A stretch of 64,000 bases of DNA from Acetobacterium woodii DSM 1030 (GCF_000247605.1 NC_016894.1:1054001-1118000); one strand, 5' to 3'; counted from the stretch's first letter, positions 12,213-20,808 are shown. The notes: generated by a model from the sequence alone, not told the origin. Made by a program: numbers and translations.

Positions 12213-13406
12213 ATGGCAAAGTCAAAATTTGAAAGAAATAAGCCACATGTAAATGTTGGAACAATTGGTCACGTCGATCATGGTAAAACAACATTAACAG
12301 CAGCGATCACATCTGTATTAAACAAACGATTTGGTACCGGAGAAGCCGTCGCATTTGAAAATATCGATAAAGCGCCAGAAGAAAGAGAACGTGGAATCAC
12401 GATTTCAACAGCCCATGTTGAATATGAAACGGCAACCCGTCACTATGCTCATGTAGACTGCCCGGGACATGCCGATTATGTTAAGAACATGATCACCGGT
12501 GCGGCCCAAATGGATGGAGCAATCCTGGTTGTTAGTGCGGCTGATGGTCCAATGCCACAAACCCGTGAACATATTCTGTTAAGCCGTCAGGTAGGCGTAC
12601 CATACATCATTGTTTTCTTAAATAAAGTTGATATGGTTGATGACGAAGAATTACTGGAATTAGTTGAAATGGAAGTTCGTGAGTTACTTGACGAATATGA
12701 TTTCCCAGGTGATGATACACCAATCATTGCAGGTTCCGCTTTAAAAGCATTAGAAGATCCAGATGGTCCTTGGGGCGACAAAATTGTTGAACTGATGACA
12801 GCTGTTGACGAATGGATTCCAGATCCTGTTCGTGATACCGACAAACCATTCCTGATGCCAGTCGAAGATGTTTTCTCAATCACTGGTCGTGGAACAGTTG
12901 CTACCGGACGTATTGAACGTGGGGTTGTAAAAGTTGGTGAAGAAGTTGAAATCGTGGGGATTCACGATGTTCGTAAAACGGTTGTAACCGGAATCGAAAT
13001 GTTCAGAAAATTACTCGACGAAGGTCGATCAGGCGATAACGTTGGTGCCTTACTACGTGGGGTTGATCGGACTCAAATCGAACGTGGTCAAGTATTGGCT
13101 AAACCAGGTTCAATTAAACCACATACCCATTATACATCAGAAGTATATGTCTTAACCAAAGAAGAAGGTGGTCGTCATACTCCATTCTTCGACGGATATC
13201 GACCACAATTCTACTTCCGTACAACGGATGTAACAGGTGTCATTAAATTACCAGAAGGCGTTGAAATGGTAATGCCAGGGGATAACGTGCAAATGGAAAT
13301 CACCCTGATCACACCAATCGCGATCGAAGAAGGTTTACGTTTTGCTATTCGTGAAGGCGGACGTACCGTTGGATCTGGTGTTGTTGCAAAAATGTTGGCT
13401 GACTAA
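12213..13406 (+). CDS. tuf: Elongation factor Tu
   Basis: GTPase that delivers aminoacyl-tRNA to the ribosome; 397 residues. G motifs [19 protein letters not shown] and NKVDMVDD are intact, with [14 protein letters not shown] in switch I. A strong AAGGAG Shine-Dalgarno precedes the ATG. It ends the str operon: a terminator follows and the S10 operon is not next, so the rest of the ribosomal protein genes are elsewhere. Confidence 0.98.
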   Translation: MAKSKFERNKPHVNVGTIGHVDHGKTTLTAAITSVLNKRFGTGEAVAFENIDKAPEERERGITISTAHVEYETATRHYAHVDCPGHADYVKNMITGAAQMDGAILVVSAADGPMPQTREHILLSRQVGVPYIIVFLNKVDMVDDEELLELVEMEVRELLDEYDFPGDDTPIIAGSALKALEDPDGPWGDKIVELMTAVDEWIPDPVRDTDKPFLMPVEDVFSITGRGTVATGRIERGVVKVGEEVEIVGIHDVRKTVVTGIEMFRKLLDEGRSGDNVGALLRGVDRTQIERGQVLAKPGSIKPHTHYTSEVYVLTKEEGGRHTPFFDGYRPQFYFRTTDVTGVIKLPEGVEMVMPGDNVQMEITLITPIAIEEGLRFAIREGGRTVGSGVVAKMLAD

Positions 13407-13505
13407 TAAACGATATAAAAAAATAAATAACTTAAATTTGAACGATGTTGTTCGATCAGTTCTGCAACATACGGTAATTATCAGATTAAGACAAATAGTT
13501 TTTTT

Positions 13506-13533
13506 CGCCTCTTTCATAGAGGCGTTTTTTTTT
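13506..13533 (+). terminator. Rho-independent terminator after tuf
   Basis: CGCCTC-7 nt-GAGGCG stem followed by nine T residues. It ends the L7Ae-rpsL-rpsG-fusA-tuf operon. Confidence 0.92.
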
Positions 13534-13628
13534 CTAAAAAATTGGCAATTCGAGATAAATTATTAACTGCTGTCGAAGATTGAATTATGGTACAATAAAT
13601 AAAGAAAAACGGTAAAAGGAGATAATAG

Positions 13629-13886
13629 ATGAAGAAATATATTTGTGTGACGATCGAGGATAAGATTGAAGCAAGCGGTAATGACTATAACAAAGGGTTT
13701 CGTAAATGTAGAACAAAGGAATTGGCGCAGGAAATTGAAGATATCTGCAATGATAATGATGAAAAAGGTTATGATCTCGTTTCAATTGTTCCCATTTTGC
13801 AAGGTGAACATGTTGTTATTTCAAACGACGGAGCCTGGGCAAACAGTACTACTGAGGGTGTGATTATTACGTTTAAAGCAAGATAA
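13629..13886 (+). CDS. Small DUF4177-like protein of unknown function
   Basis: An 85-residue soluble protein with a good AAAGGAG Shine-Dalgarno and its own terminator, so probably a real monocistronic gene. The central segment NDNDEKGYDLVSIVPIL and the final strand GVIITFKAR resemble the small DUF4177 fold, where a helix is followed by a G-(Y/W)-(D/E)-L-V strand and a terminal beta strand. The match is by eye and weak. No cysteine clusters, signal peptide or membrane segments. Function unknown. Confidence 0.7.
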   Translation: MKKYICVTIEDKIEASGNDYNKGFRKCRTKELAQEIEDICNDNDEKGYDLVSIVPILQGEHVVISNDGAWANSTTEGVIITFKAR

Positions 13887-13927
13887 AAAAAGTTCTATTC
13901 AGAGTTTCTTCTGAATAGAACTTTTTA
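13885..13927. terminator. Bidirectional terminator between the DUF4177-like gene and the TetR gene
   Basis: A long near-perfect inverted repeat (AAAAAGTTCTATTCAGA with its complement, short loop) with A and T runs on the outer sides. It can serve both converging genes and overlaps the last bases of the TetR gene. Confidence 0.88.
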
Positions 13928-14581
13928 AATTAGCAGTTTAATTTCCGAAAAATCATGGTTGCGAAAAAATAGCAGCGCTTCATAACTTACCCGATAAATA
14001 GATTTTTCCGGGATGCCAAAGCAACGAGCGGTGTTAGTGATAATCAGAATAGAAAAATCCTCGACAGGCATCTTTATTTTTTTTTCACAAAAGGCTCGGG
14101 TTAGATCCCGACGGGCTCCAAAATCGGCGATCAGTAAGGCATCAAATTCGATTGCACGAATTCGTAGGTTGAAGTCTCTTACGAATCCATGATAGATATC
14201 ACTCATGCGCAAGTGAAGAAACGGATAAAGTGATTCATTTTGCGAAATCTCATGGTAAAAATTGTTGACATTTGGATCAGTTAGCAGATAATTATACCAG
14301 ACCATAGTTAAGTAAAAATGGTTTTCAAAAGAATTGATCGGCTTATAACCAACTAGTTTTTCGCGCAGCGACTTTGTAATGGAATTGAGATAGTCTTCGA
14401 AAATTTTAGCAATAAAAGTATCTTTAGTAGCAAAATGATAGGTCATAGAACCTAAAGTAGTGGCAGAATGATCGGCGATTTGCTGAATTGTTGTAGCATT
14501 ATAACCTTGATTATAGAATAGTTCTTTGGCACTAAGAAAGATACGTTCTTTTGTCAATTCACCTTTTGTCATTTTTCGCAT
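13925..14581 (-). CDS. TetR/AcrR family transcriptional regulator
   Basis: A 218-residue repressor-type protein. The N-terminal helix-turn-helix is typical: LTKERIFLSAKELFYNQGYNATTIQQIADHSATT, then the MTYHFATKDTF segment equivalent to the conserved YxHFxxKexL block. The C-terminal part is a variable ligand domain. It is divergent from a GPH-type symporter, the classic arrangement for local control. The 280-bp intergenic region contains TTTACT/AGTAAA inverted repeats that overlap the symporter's -10 box and recur at the methyltransferase promoter at 20771-20808. The ligand is unknown; a methylated substrate of the nearby demethylase is a reasonable guess. Confidence 0.9.
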   Translation of the reverse strand: MRKMTKGELTKERIFLSAKELFYNQGYNATTIQQIADHSATTLGSMTYHFATKDTFIAKIFEDYLNSITKSLREKLVGYKPINSFENHFYLTMVWYNYLLTDPNVNNFYHEISQNESLYPFLHLRMSDIYHGFVRDFNLRIRAIEFDALLIADFGARRDLTRAFCEKKIKMPVEDFSILIITNTARCFGIPEKSIYRVSYEALLFFRNHDFSEIKLLI

Positions 14582-14687
14582 TTAAAATCTCCTTAAAAAG
14601 TTTTCCAGAAAATAATTTTAGCATTAAGTTCAAAAATAAACAAGAAAAAAAAGGGAACATTTGATATAAAAAAAAATATAAGTGAAG

Positions 14688-14708
14688 TTTACTAAAAAAA
14701 ACAGTAAA
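14688..14708. promoter_or_regulatory. Possible TetR operator, inverted half-sites
   Basis: TTTACT at 14688-14693 and its complement AGTAAA at 14703-14708, separated by an A-rich 9 bp. The half-sites are the same as in the two sites described at 14756 and 20741, but the spacing differs, so this could be chance in AT-rich DNA. Confidence 0.35.
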
Positions 14709-14733
14709 ATACATTAGATTTAATAAAATATTC

Positions 14734-14769
14734 TTGACAAAATGACTGTAAAGGGTTACTATTTAGTAA
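14734..14769 (+). promoter_or_regulatory. Promoter of the GPH symporter with overlapping palindromic operator
   Basis: TTGACA at 14734-14739, 17-bp spacer, TACTAT at 14757-14762. A perfect 14-bp palindrome, TTACTATTTAGTAA (14756-14769), covers the -10 box and the expected transcription start. A repressor bound here would block initiation. The adjacent divergent TetR gene is the obvious candidate. Confidence 0.7.
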
Positions 14770-14861
14770 GTCGATGTAATATTACTGATTTGACAAAAAA
14801 CGATAATGAAATTGCCGGAAATTTTGTTATCAAAAAAATGAAAATTGAAGGAGGCTCTTTT

Positions 14862-16250
14862 ATGGAAAAAAAACCCTTAAGTTCAGGGCTTAAAAAATTC
14901 TTTGGTGTCGGGGATCTTGGTTTTACTTTGATGTCGAATGTTGAAGTATTTTATTTTGCATATTTTTTAACGAATATTGCAAAATTTGATTTAGGAACAA
15001 CTGCAATAATTATGACCTTAACAAGTACAGTAGATATGGTATTGTCACCTTTCTATGGCGGATTTATCGATGCTCTTAAACCAATGAAATGGGGAAAATA
15101 CCGATCGTACTTATTGGTAATACCACCAATTGTAGTGGTTCTTTATACATTGATGTTTACGGTTATTGGTACCGGAATAGTACCAGTTGTTATTATCTGT
15201 GTAGCTTTTATAACTTCACACGTTGCATGGAACTTCTCGTATGTTGCTAATATAGCATTAATACCTACAATTTCGTCGTCACCTGAAGATCGAACACAAT
15301 TATCCGCAACACGAGGCGCATATGCAAATGTTGGGAAAATTATTTTCTCAGCAATGGGATTGGCAACCATTTTATGGGTTGGTGGAGTAGTCGGAAATCC
15401 TGTATTAGGATTCACTATTTCGGCATTCGCAATGGCTTTGATTTACTGGATAGGTTATTTCATTCACTTCAAAATGACGAGTGGATACGAAGTAACCTAT
15501 GAAGAAGGCGCTGCTGTAGATACCAATACTGCAAAGAAAGAAAAAATATCCATTGGTGATATGGCCAGATCATTGGTTCAGAACCCGCATTTGTTAGTAT
15601 TGCTTTTAGCAGATGTAGCACGTTGGACAGTTAACTTTGTCTGTGCAGGATCAGCAGTATATTTCTTTACTTATGTAACAAACGATGTTGCAATGTTCAG
15701 TGTTTATTTGTTAGTTGCCAATATTATGGCAGTAATTGGCTCATATTTAAGTAAATATGTTGCCGCAAAATTATCAACAAGAACAGCTGCACTCATTGGC
15801 TGCTACGGATTAGGGGCATTTTTAATCATCTGTCAATTCTTTGTTTCTAATATAATGCTTGTCCTAATCGTCCTTTCATGTGCTCAGTTCTTCTTAGGAT
15901 TCCTTTACGCATTGATGGTTGCTTTATATGGTGATGCATCGATTTACAGCGAATGGAAAACAGGAAAAGCAGCATCAAGTTGGGTTATGGGGTTATCGAA
16001 TTTACCATTAAAACTGGGTATCTTTATCAAAGGCTTAATCATTCCAGCAATGTTAGCTGCCTGTGGATTCGTTGCAAATATGGATCCAGCTACTGCCACA
16101 CCGGAATTAAAAGCTGGAATTACGACTTTATTCTGTACAATTCCAGGTTGCACGGTTTTAGCAGGAGCTATTTTATTAACTTTTGGATACCGTTTAACGA
16201 CAGAAAAAATCACACAATATCAAACTGAAATAAATGCCAGAAATAAATAG
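14862..16250 (+). CDS. GPH-family (MelB-like) cation symporter, MFS_2
   Basis: A 462-residue membrane protein with about 12 hydrophobic segments, of the glycoside-pentoside-hexuronide:cation symporter type. Diagnostic stretches are the N-terminal GVGDLGFTLMSN and the loop SPFYGGFIDALKPMKWGKYRSY, matching the family's D-x-x-x-x-(R/K)-x-G-x-(Y/F)-R-P/Y region. I chose ATG 14862 because of the AAGGAGG Shine-Dalgarno 7 nt upstream; the frame stays open to 14742, but that extension overlaps the promoter. Members near demethylase genes may import glycosides, ethers or betaines; the substrate here is unknown. Terminator at 16294. Confidence 0.88.
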   Translation: MEKKPLSSGLKKFFGVGDLGFTLMSNVEVFYFAYFLTNIAKFDLGTTAIIMTLTSTVDMVLSPFYGGFIDALKPMKWGKYRSYLLVIPPIVVVLYTLMFTVIGTGIVPVVIICVAFITSHVAWNFSYVANIALIPTISSSPEDRTQLSATRGAYANVGKIIFSAMGLATILWVGGVVGNPVLGFTISAFAMALIYWIGYFIHFKMTSGYEVTYEEGAAVDTNTAKKEKISIGDMARSLVQNPHLLVLLLADVARWTVNFVCAGSAVYFFTYVTNDVAMFSVYLLVANIMAVIGSYLSKYVAAKLSTRTAALIGCYGLGAFLIICQFFVSNIMLVLIVLSCAQFFLGFLYALMVALYGDASIYSEWKTGKAASSWVMGLSNLPLKLGIFIKGLIIPAMLAACGFVANMDPATATPELKAGITTLFCTIPGCTVLAGAILLTFGYRLTTEKITQYQTEINARNK

Positions 16251-16293
16251 TAAAATAATAGTAAAAGAGATAACAAAAAAGTAATTACATAAC

Positions 16294-16340
16294 AAATAAG
16301 AAGCCATATTCAAATTACTTGATAGGCTTCTTATTTATTT
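16294..16340 (+). terminator. Terminator after the GPH symporter
   Basis: AAATAAGAAGCC pairs with GGCTTCTTATTT across a 19-nt loop, followed by T/A-rich sequence. Confidence 0.75.
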
Positions 16341-16418
16341 AATAAGATGAATCGAATAATATCGCATAAGATCAAAAAATTGCTATCATTTAAATCAAAT
16401 ATAATAGTGAGGTGAATT

Positions 16419-17813
16419 ATGAATAAAAAACAGATAATCGGATTGATCATCAGCATTGCGGTGCTTATTGCCGTTTTTTTTCTACCCATTCCGATGGGTC
16501 TAACAGATAAAGGACTGATAACCATTGGCTTACTGCTCTTCTTTTTAATCATGTTGATTTCTGAAGCGCTTCCCGTTGGGGTTATTTGTTTTCTTTGTCT
16601 GGCGCTTTTACCAACGCTTGGGGTCACCAAAAATCTGACAACCGGTTTAAGCGGGTTTACCAATACGATTCTGTTTTTTGTACTGGCGTCATTTGGACTT
16701 GCCGAAGCGGTGACTTCAACACCGATTGTGCAACGAATTTTACATGGGCTTCTTAAAAAATTTGGCAAAGATGTAAAAACATGTATACTGGCAATTATGA
16801 TAACAGGTGCCTTAGTTTCAGCCATCGTAACAGATGTCCCTTCAGTTGTCGTTTTTATGGGAATTGGCGCTAGTTTTCTCAAGCTGTTTAATAACGAAGC
16901 GGATCGTCAAAAAACTGCGAAATCATTAATGATGGGGATTCCGATTTCCGTCATGTTAGGAGGATTGATGACTCCGGCAGGAAGCGGCATTAACATTTTA
17001 ACGATTGATCTCTTAAAAAATCAGGCTGGCATCCAGATTTCCTTTATTCAGTGGATGGTTTGCAGTATTCCTATTATCATTGTAATGGTCCCGCTGGCAT
17101 GGTATGTATTAACCAAAATATACCCACCGGCAGAAATTGAAAATGCAGATATTCAAGATTATCTGGCAATGATCGAAGTAAAAGAAAAAGTCGGAGGCAG
17201 AGAGCTGAAAGTTATCGTTATTGCCTTGATAATGGTTATGTTTTGGCTTTTAAGCTCATTTTTCCCGGCCATTGAAGTAACTGTGGTCGCACTATTGGGG
17301 TGTGTCAGCTTCTTTTTACCCGGTATTAAAATTCTAACATGGGAACGATATATGAAGGCGGTGAGCTGGATTTCGTTTATCTTGATTGGAACGGTTTTAT
17401 GTATTGCTAACACCATTGTTGCAAACGGTGTCAGTGAATGGTTTGTCACTTATGTGTTGCCATCATCCTTTACCTTTTCAATCATGGGTGGAGTCTTTTT
17501 TGTGGCCGTGATGATTTTTATTGTGATCTTGATTGTACCGGTAGCGCCAGCTTTAATCGGAATTTTGACCCCGGTAATCATCAGTCTGGCAGAAACAACA
17601 GGAATCAATCCGGCGCTCCTGATCATTACACTCGGACTCTGTGCCGGTAATTGCTACTTATTTCCCATCGATACGATTCCATTAATTACTTATACAGCAG
17701 GTTATTATAAAATGACTGATATGCCGAAGGCGACCATATGGCTCCAACTGGCCTTTGTTGGATTGGCCACGCTTTGGCTGCCGATTGCGGGAGAACTTAT
17801 TGACCTCGTATAA
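16419..17813 (+). CDS. DASS/SLC13-type sodium:anion (dicarboxylate or sulfate) symporter
   Basis: A 464-residue integral membrane protein with about 11-12 hydrophobic segments. The early block LISEALPVGVICFLCLALLPTLG and the pattern TDVPSVVVFMGIG (compare the SNT motif region of the family) suggest the divalent anion:Na+ symporter family. The second repeat is seen around VPVAPALIGILTPVIISLAE. A GTGAGGTG Shine-Dalgarno precedes ATG 16419. It is bounded by terminators on both sides, so it is a single-gene unit between the GPH symporter and the methyltransferase operon. Substrate cannot be assigned. Confidence 0.85.
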   Translation: MNKKQIIGLIISIAVLIAVFFLPIPMGLTDKGLITIGLLLFFLIMLISEALPVGVICFLCLALLPTLGVTKNLTTGLSGFTNTILFFVLASFGLAEAVTSTPIVQRILHGLLKKFGKDVKTCILAIMITGALVSAIVTDVPSVVVFMGIGASFLKLFNNEADRQKTAKSLMMGIPISVMLGGLMTPAGSGINILTIDLLKNQAGIQISFIQWMVCSIPIIIVMVPLAWYVLTKIYPPAEIENADIQDYLAMIEVKEKVGGRELKVIVIALIMVMFWLLSSFFPAIEVTVVALLGCVSFFLPGIKILTWERYMKAVSWISFILIGTVLCIANTIVANGVSEWFVTYVLPSSFTFSIMGGVFFVAVMIFIVILIVPVAPALIGILTPVIISLAETTGINPALLIITLGLCAGNCYLFPIDTIPLITYTAGYYKMTDMPKATIWLQLAFVGLATLWLPIAGELIDLV

Positions 17814-17822
17814 AAATAATTT

Positions 17823-17954
17823 ATGTCAGAGAAAAGCAGGTTACTGACGCGTGAAAAATTCATTGTCATAAACAATGAACCTGGACGGTATTTAGAAACG
17901 ATCTACCAGACGTTTTTTAAAAATTTTTCCAATGATACTCCTAAAAAAATATGA
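17823..17954 (+). CDS. Possible 43-residue peptide or gene remnant
   Basis: An open frame of 43 codons starting 10 bp after the DASS gene stop, with a mixed, protein-like composition (LLTREKFIVINNEPGRYLET) and ending just before the terminator at 17957. No Shine-Dalgarno is visible, and an internal 8-bp inverted repeat (17859-17866/17872-17879) argues for RNA structure instead. It may be a remnant of a lost gene. I do not recognise it. Confidence 0.22.
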   Translation: MSEKSRLLTREKFIVINNEPGRYLETIYQTFFKNFSNDTPKKI

Positions 17955-17956
17955 GA

Positions 17957-17997
17957 AATAAAAAAGAAAACGCAACTCAAGCGTTTTCTTTTTTATT
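17957..17997. terminator. Bidirectional terminator between the DASS symporter and the methyltransferase operon
   Basis: A perfectly symmetric 17-bp inverted repeat with a 7-nt loop; A-rich left and T-rich right sides supply U tracts on both strands. It ends the + strand symporter and the - strand corrinoid operon. Confidence 0.9.
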
Positions 17998-18035
17998 AGT
18001 TATAATGTTGATAAATAAGGTTTAATGATGATATA

Positions 18036-18662
18036 TTAAGCAACTAATTCCTTGGCTTTAACTGCGGCGCTACCAGCATCAGGAGCAAATCCATCAGCGC
18101 CAATTTCGGCTGCGTATTCTGGTGTAACCGGTGCACCACCAACAATCACTTTAACATCTAAACCACTGGCTTTAATGGTTTGTACGGCTTCTTTAAGAGC
18201 AGGCATTGTCGTGGTCAATAGACCTGAACAGGCAACTAAGGTGACGTTTTCGTTTTCTTTTACAGCTTCAACAAATCGTTCTGCTGGGACATCTACCCCA
18301 AGGTCAACCATCGTAAAACCAGCGCTTTCGATCATCATCGAAACTAGATTTTTACCGATATCATGTAAATCGCCGGCAACAGTTCCGATAATACAGGTTC
18401 CTAAAGATGCTGAAGTATCACCAGCTAAAAGTGGTCGTAAAACATCAACGCCTTTTGCCATTGCTTTGGCCGCAATTAACATTTCCGGAACAAAAATTTC
18501 TCCTGAAGAAAATTTTTCACCAACAACACTCATTGAATCAACCATTGCTTGAAGGATATCAGCTGCTGAACTACCTTCGTCTAAGGCTTCCTGTACTAAT
18601 CCCGGAATCAGTTTAGTTTTACCAATTTCTACTTTTGCTTTTACTTCTTCAATTTTTGACAT
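18036..18662 (-). CDS. Methyltransferase cognate corrinoid protein
   Basis: A 208-residue methyl carrier of the MtaC/MtbC/MtvC type. The N-terminal helical cap domain (about 1-85) precedes a cobalamin-binding Rossmann domain with the DxHxxG motif DLHDIG (residues 98-103); His100 would be the lower cobalt ligand. The downstream SGLL and GGAPVT motifs are also typical. It accepts a methyl group from the substrate methyltransferase and passes it to methyl-THF methyltransferase, both encoded upstream in the same - strand operon. Being last in the operon and preceded by a hairpin may adjust its dosage. Confidence 0.95.
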   Translation of the reverse strand: MSKIEEVKAKVEIGKTKLIPGLVQEALDEGSSAADILQAMVDSMSVVGEKFSSGEIFVPEMLIAAKAMAKGVDVLRPLLAGDTSASLGTCIIGTVAGDLHDIGKNLVSMMIESAGFTMVDLGVDVPAERFVEAVKENENVTLVACSGLLTTTMPALKEAVQTIKASGLDVKVIVGGAPVTPEYAAEIGADGFAPDAGSAAVKAKELVA

Positions 18663-18698
18663 GCTATTCTCCTATTTAAATTAATTTAATAATTTTAT

Positions 18699-18731
18699 TC
18701 GCTATTGGTATTGTGTGTAAACACCAAGCGA
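18699..18731 (-). other. Intercistronic hairpin upstream of the corrinoid protein gene
   Basis: TCGC...TTGGT pairs with ACCAA...GCGA in the 91-bp gap between the methyl-THF methyltransferase and corrinoid protein genes. No U tract, so possibly an mRNA processing or stabilising structure. Confidence 0.4.
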
Positions 18732-18753
18732 TAATGGTTCATAATATTAGAAA

Positions 18754-19557
18754 TTATTTTTTCAGACCGAAGATGCCTTCACGATAGGCGCCGATATATT
18801 CCATACAATAGTCATCTTCCCCAAGCAATGCTTCAGTTGCATAGATGATTCCCATTAAATCACCATTTGTCGGGTCAAGAATAGCACTGTCCAAACCAGC
18901 GTTCATAGCCAGAACGGTAAAACCCATGTTAACCATTTTCCGAGCTGGCAGGTTGAATGAAATATTACTGACTGCGCCGGTCACATGAATAGTTGGGTAT
19001 TGTTCTTTAATACTTTTAATAACTTCGACCACCATTGCAATACCATCTTCGGAGGTACAAAGCATTTCAACCAGAGGATCGATGTGCATGCGGGAAGGAT
19101 CGATGCCATAGGCATTCACTTTTGCCATTAAATCAGCGAATACATCCAGTCGATCTTTAGCCGTTTTAGGAATGCCTTTGTCACTGTTAAGCAGTGCTAC
19201 ACATTCCCATTTTGTATCGGCAATCACTTTAAATGCTGCATCAACCTTATCACCTTCCAGTGAGACCGAATTAAATAAACCCGGTTTGTTACAATATTTC
19301 ATTGCTTCAATACAGGTGTACACATTAGGGCTATCCACCGCAATCGGGGTATCAGTAACTTCCTGAACCAGATCGATTAACCATTTCATGGTTTCCAGTT
19401 CGATGTCATCATCAACCGAGGCACAGACATCAATATAATCGACACCAGCTTCAGTTTGAATCTTAGCCAGATTTTTGATAAAATCCGCATCTTTAGCTGC
19501 GATTGCTTTTGCAGTAGATGGAATTGCACCGTTAATTTTTTCGCCTATGATTATCAA
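18754..19557 (-). CDS. Methyltetrahydrofolate:corrinoid methyltransferase (MT2)
   Basis: A 267-residue pterin-binding TIM-barrel enzyme that moves the methyl group from the methylated corrinoid protein to tetrahydrofolate. The N-terminus IIIGEKINGAIPS and the segments GVDYIDVCAS, PIAVDSPN and the N-containing VSNISFNLPAR strand are characteristic of the AcsE/MtvA class. Length is standard. It sits between the URO-D-type substrate methyltransferase and the corrinoid protein, giving a complete MT1-CP-MT2 set. Its product, methyl-THF, feeds the Wood-Ljungdahl genes at 26969-33888. Confidence 0.93.
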   Translation of the reverse strand: MIIIGEKINGAIPSTAKAIAAKDADFIKNLAKIQTEAGVDYIDVCASVDDDIELETMKWLIDLVQEVTDTPIAVDSPNVYTCIEAMKYCNKPGLFNSVSLEGDKVDAAFKVIADTKWECVALLNSDKGIPKTAKDRLDVFADLMAKVNAYGIDPSRMHIDPLVEMLCTSEDGIAMVVEVIKSIKEQYPTIHVTGAVSNISFNLPARKMVNMGFTVLAMNAGLDSAILDPTNGDLMGIIYATEALLGEDDYCMEYIGAYREGIFGLKK

Positions 19558-19616
19558 TTTATTGCCTCCTAAGACAGTTATTTATGGTAATAATTATAAA
19601 ATATTAATTTAAAGGA

Positions 19617-20597
19617 TTAAAACATTTCCTTTGACATTTTGTCGATGGCGTCGTTGCTTGCTTCATAAACGCCTGGGAAAGAGCTGATCCCTAAACCTTG
19701 ACAAGAGCCAGGAATAAAGTAAAGTTTTCCACAATCATGACATGCTCTAGTAAATTCTTCTTCAACTTGTTCTTTTGTCCATTCAGGATGATCGATGACA
19801 CCACTATGAACACCACCCATAAAGCTAATCTGGCCGCCGTATTCTTTAATCATGTTAGGAATATCATTAGTGGTCATGACCCCTTGCCAAATATCAATAC
19901 CCATTTCAATCATGTAAGGTACTAAGGTAGCAGCATAACTATCACTATGATGAACAATTAGTTCAACCCCGTTTTCTTTATAGAAACCATAGATTTTTTT
20001 GTATGCTGGCAAGAAGAATTCTTCGAACATAGCAGGAGAAAGGAACGTTGAAATTTGGCTGCCCCAGTCATCATGATGAAAAACAACTTCTGGTTTGAGG
20101 TAAGTAACTAATTCTTTAGCATAAGCCAGTTCAAATTCGGTGATATAATCGATTAGTTCAGCCATTGCTTCGGGTTCTTCATAGAAACTCATTAAAGCGT
20201 TTTCCATACCCATTAAATAGTGAGTTAGTTCAAAAACACCAGGTGCAATAAATGCGGTTACATATTGATTATCATGATCAACGGCTTTAGCATCAGCAAT
20301 CGCTTGTTCCCAGGCTTCAGCAGGGAAAACAACGTTTGGAGCCTTGACGTAGTCGCGCCATTCGGTGATATCTTTTAAGAGAATGTGATCAGCATCGTGG
20401 ACAGGAAAAGAACCAAGTTGTCCTTCTGGCCAACGAATCGTGACCCCCCATTCATTGACAACTTCTTCGCCGATGGCAGGTTTGATTCGGCTAGATGGAA
20501 CGCTCATGATCATTTGCATAAATTCATATTGTTTGACAAATCGATCCGGATTTCCACCAGTTAGGACTTCTTTTAAATTTTCTTTTACAGTTAACAT
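19617..20597 (-). CDS. URO-D family methyltransferase (substrate:corrinoid MT1)
   Basis: A 326-residue protein of the uroporphyrinogen decarboxylase superfamily, used by MtaA, CmuA and O-demethylase MT1 enzymes. I start it at 20597 (MLTVKENL) because of the AAAGGAGG Shine-Dalgarno; the frame is open further upstream but runs through the leader. Candidate metal ligands are H174-H175-D176-D177, H216-H217-S-D219 and C299. The His-X-Cys pair of classical MtaA-type zinc sites is replaced by H-S-D. As the first gene with CP and MT2 behind it, it most likely demethylates the substrate. Which methylated compound is used cannot be deduced; phenyl methyl ethers are the best-known substrates of related systems. 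Confidence 0.85.
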   Translation of the reverse strand: MLTVKENLKEVLTGGNPDRFVKQYEFMQMIMSVPSSRIKPAIGEEVVNEWGVTIRWPEGQLGSFPVHDADHILLKDITEWRDYVKAPNVVFPAEAWEQAIADAKAVDHDNQYVTAFIAPGVFELTHYLMGMENALMSFYEEPEAMAELIDYITEFELAYAKELVTYLKPEVVFHHDDWGSQISTFLSPAMFEEFFLPAYKKIYGFYKENGVELIVHHSDSYAATLVPYMIEMGIDIWQGVMTTNDIPNMIKEYGGQISFMGGVHSGVIDHPEWTKEQVEEEFTRACHDCGKLYFIPGSCQGLGISSFPGVYEASNDAIDKMSKEMF

Positions 20598-20740
20598 AGT
20601 TTTGTAGCCTCCTTTAATTTGGTAAGTTGAAAGATTGAACAGTTTGACAAGGATTTCATAATGTATGAGGATCGAAATTGAAAGATAAAATCCGGATACA
20701 AAAAACTTGCAAATTGCTTTGATTAGTATAGTCACATTCG

Positions 20741-20760
20741 TTTACTAATATTTTAGTAAA
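20741..20760. promoter_or_regulatory. Perfect 20-bp palindrome in the methyltransferase leader
   Basis: TTTACTAA, a 4-bp centre, then TTAGTAAA. It lies about 10-35 bp downstream of the predicted transcription start on the - strand. It shares its half-site with the operator-like repeats near the TetR gene (14688, 14756). Confidence 0.65.
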
Positions 20761-20770
20761 TAGACTTCTA

Positions 20771-20808
20771 TTTACTGTTAGTATAAACGGTTGCATTATC
20801 TTTGTCAA
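20771..20808 (-). promoter_or_regulatory. Promoter of the methyltransferase operon, with overlapping repeat
   Basis: On the - strand: TTGACA (20808-20803), exactly 17 bp, TATACT (20785-20780). The -10 lies inside an imperfect palindrome TTTACT-GTT-AGTATAAA (20771-20787 on the + strand). The 5' leader to the URO-D gene is about 175 nt. In the rest of this 474-bp intergenic stretch (20598-21071) I see only the 20-bp palindrome and the terminator at 20983; 20820-20980 shows no gene. Confidence 0.8.

Noticed and set aside
19617-20597. Zinc motif E-x14-E-x20-H of some O-demethylase MT1 enzymes
   Set aside because: E193 and E208 fit the first spacing, but the residue expected to be His is Met229, so the motif is not claimed.
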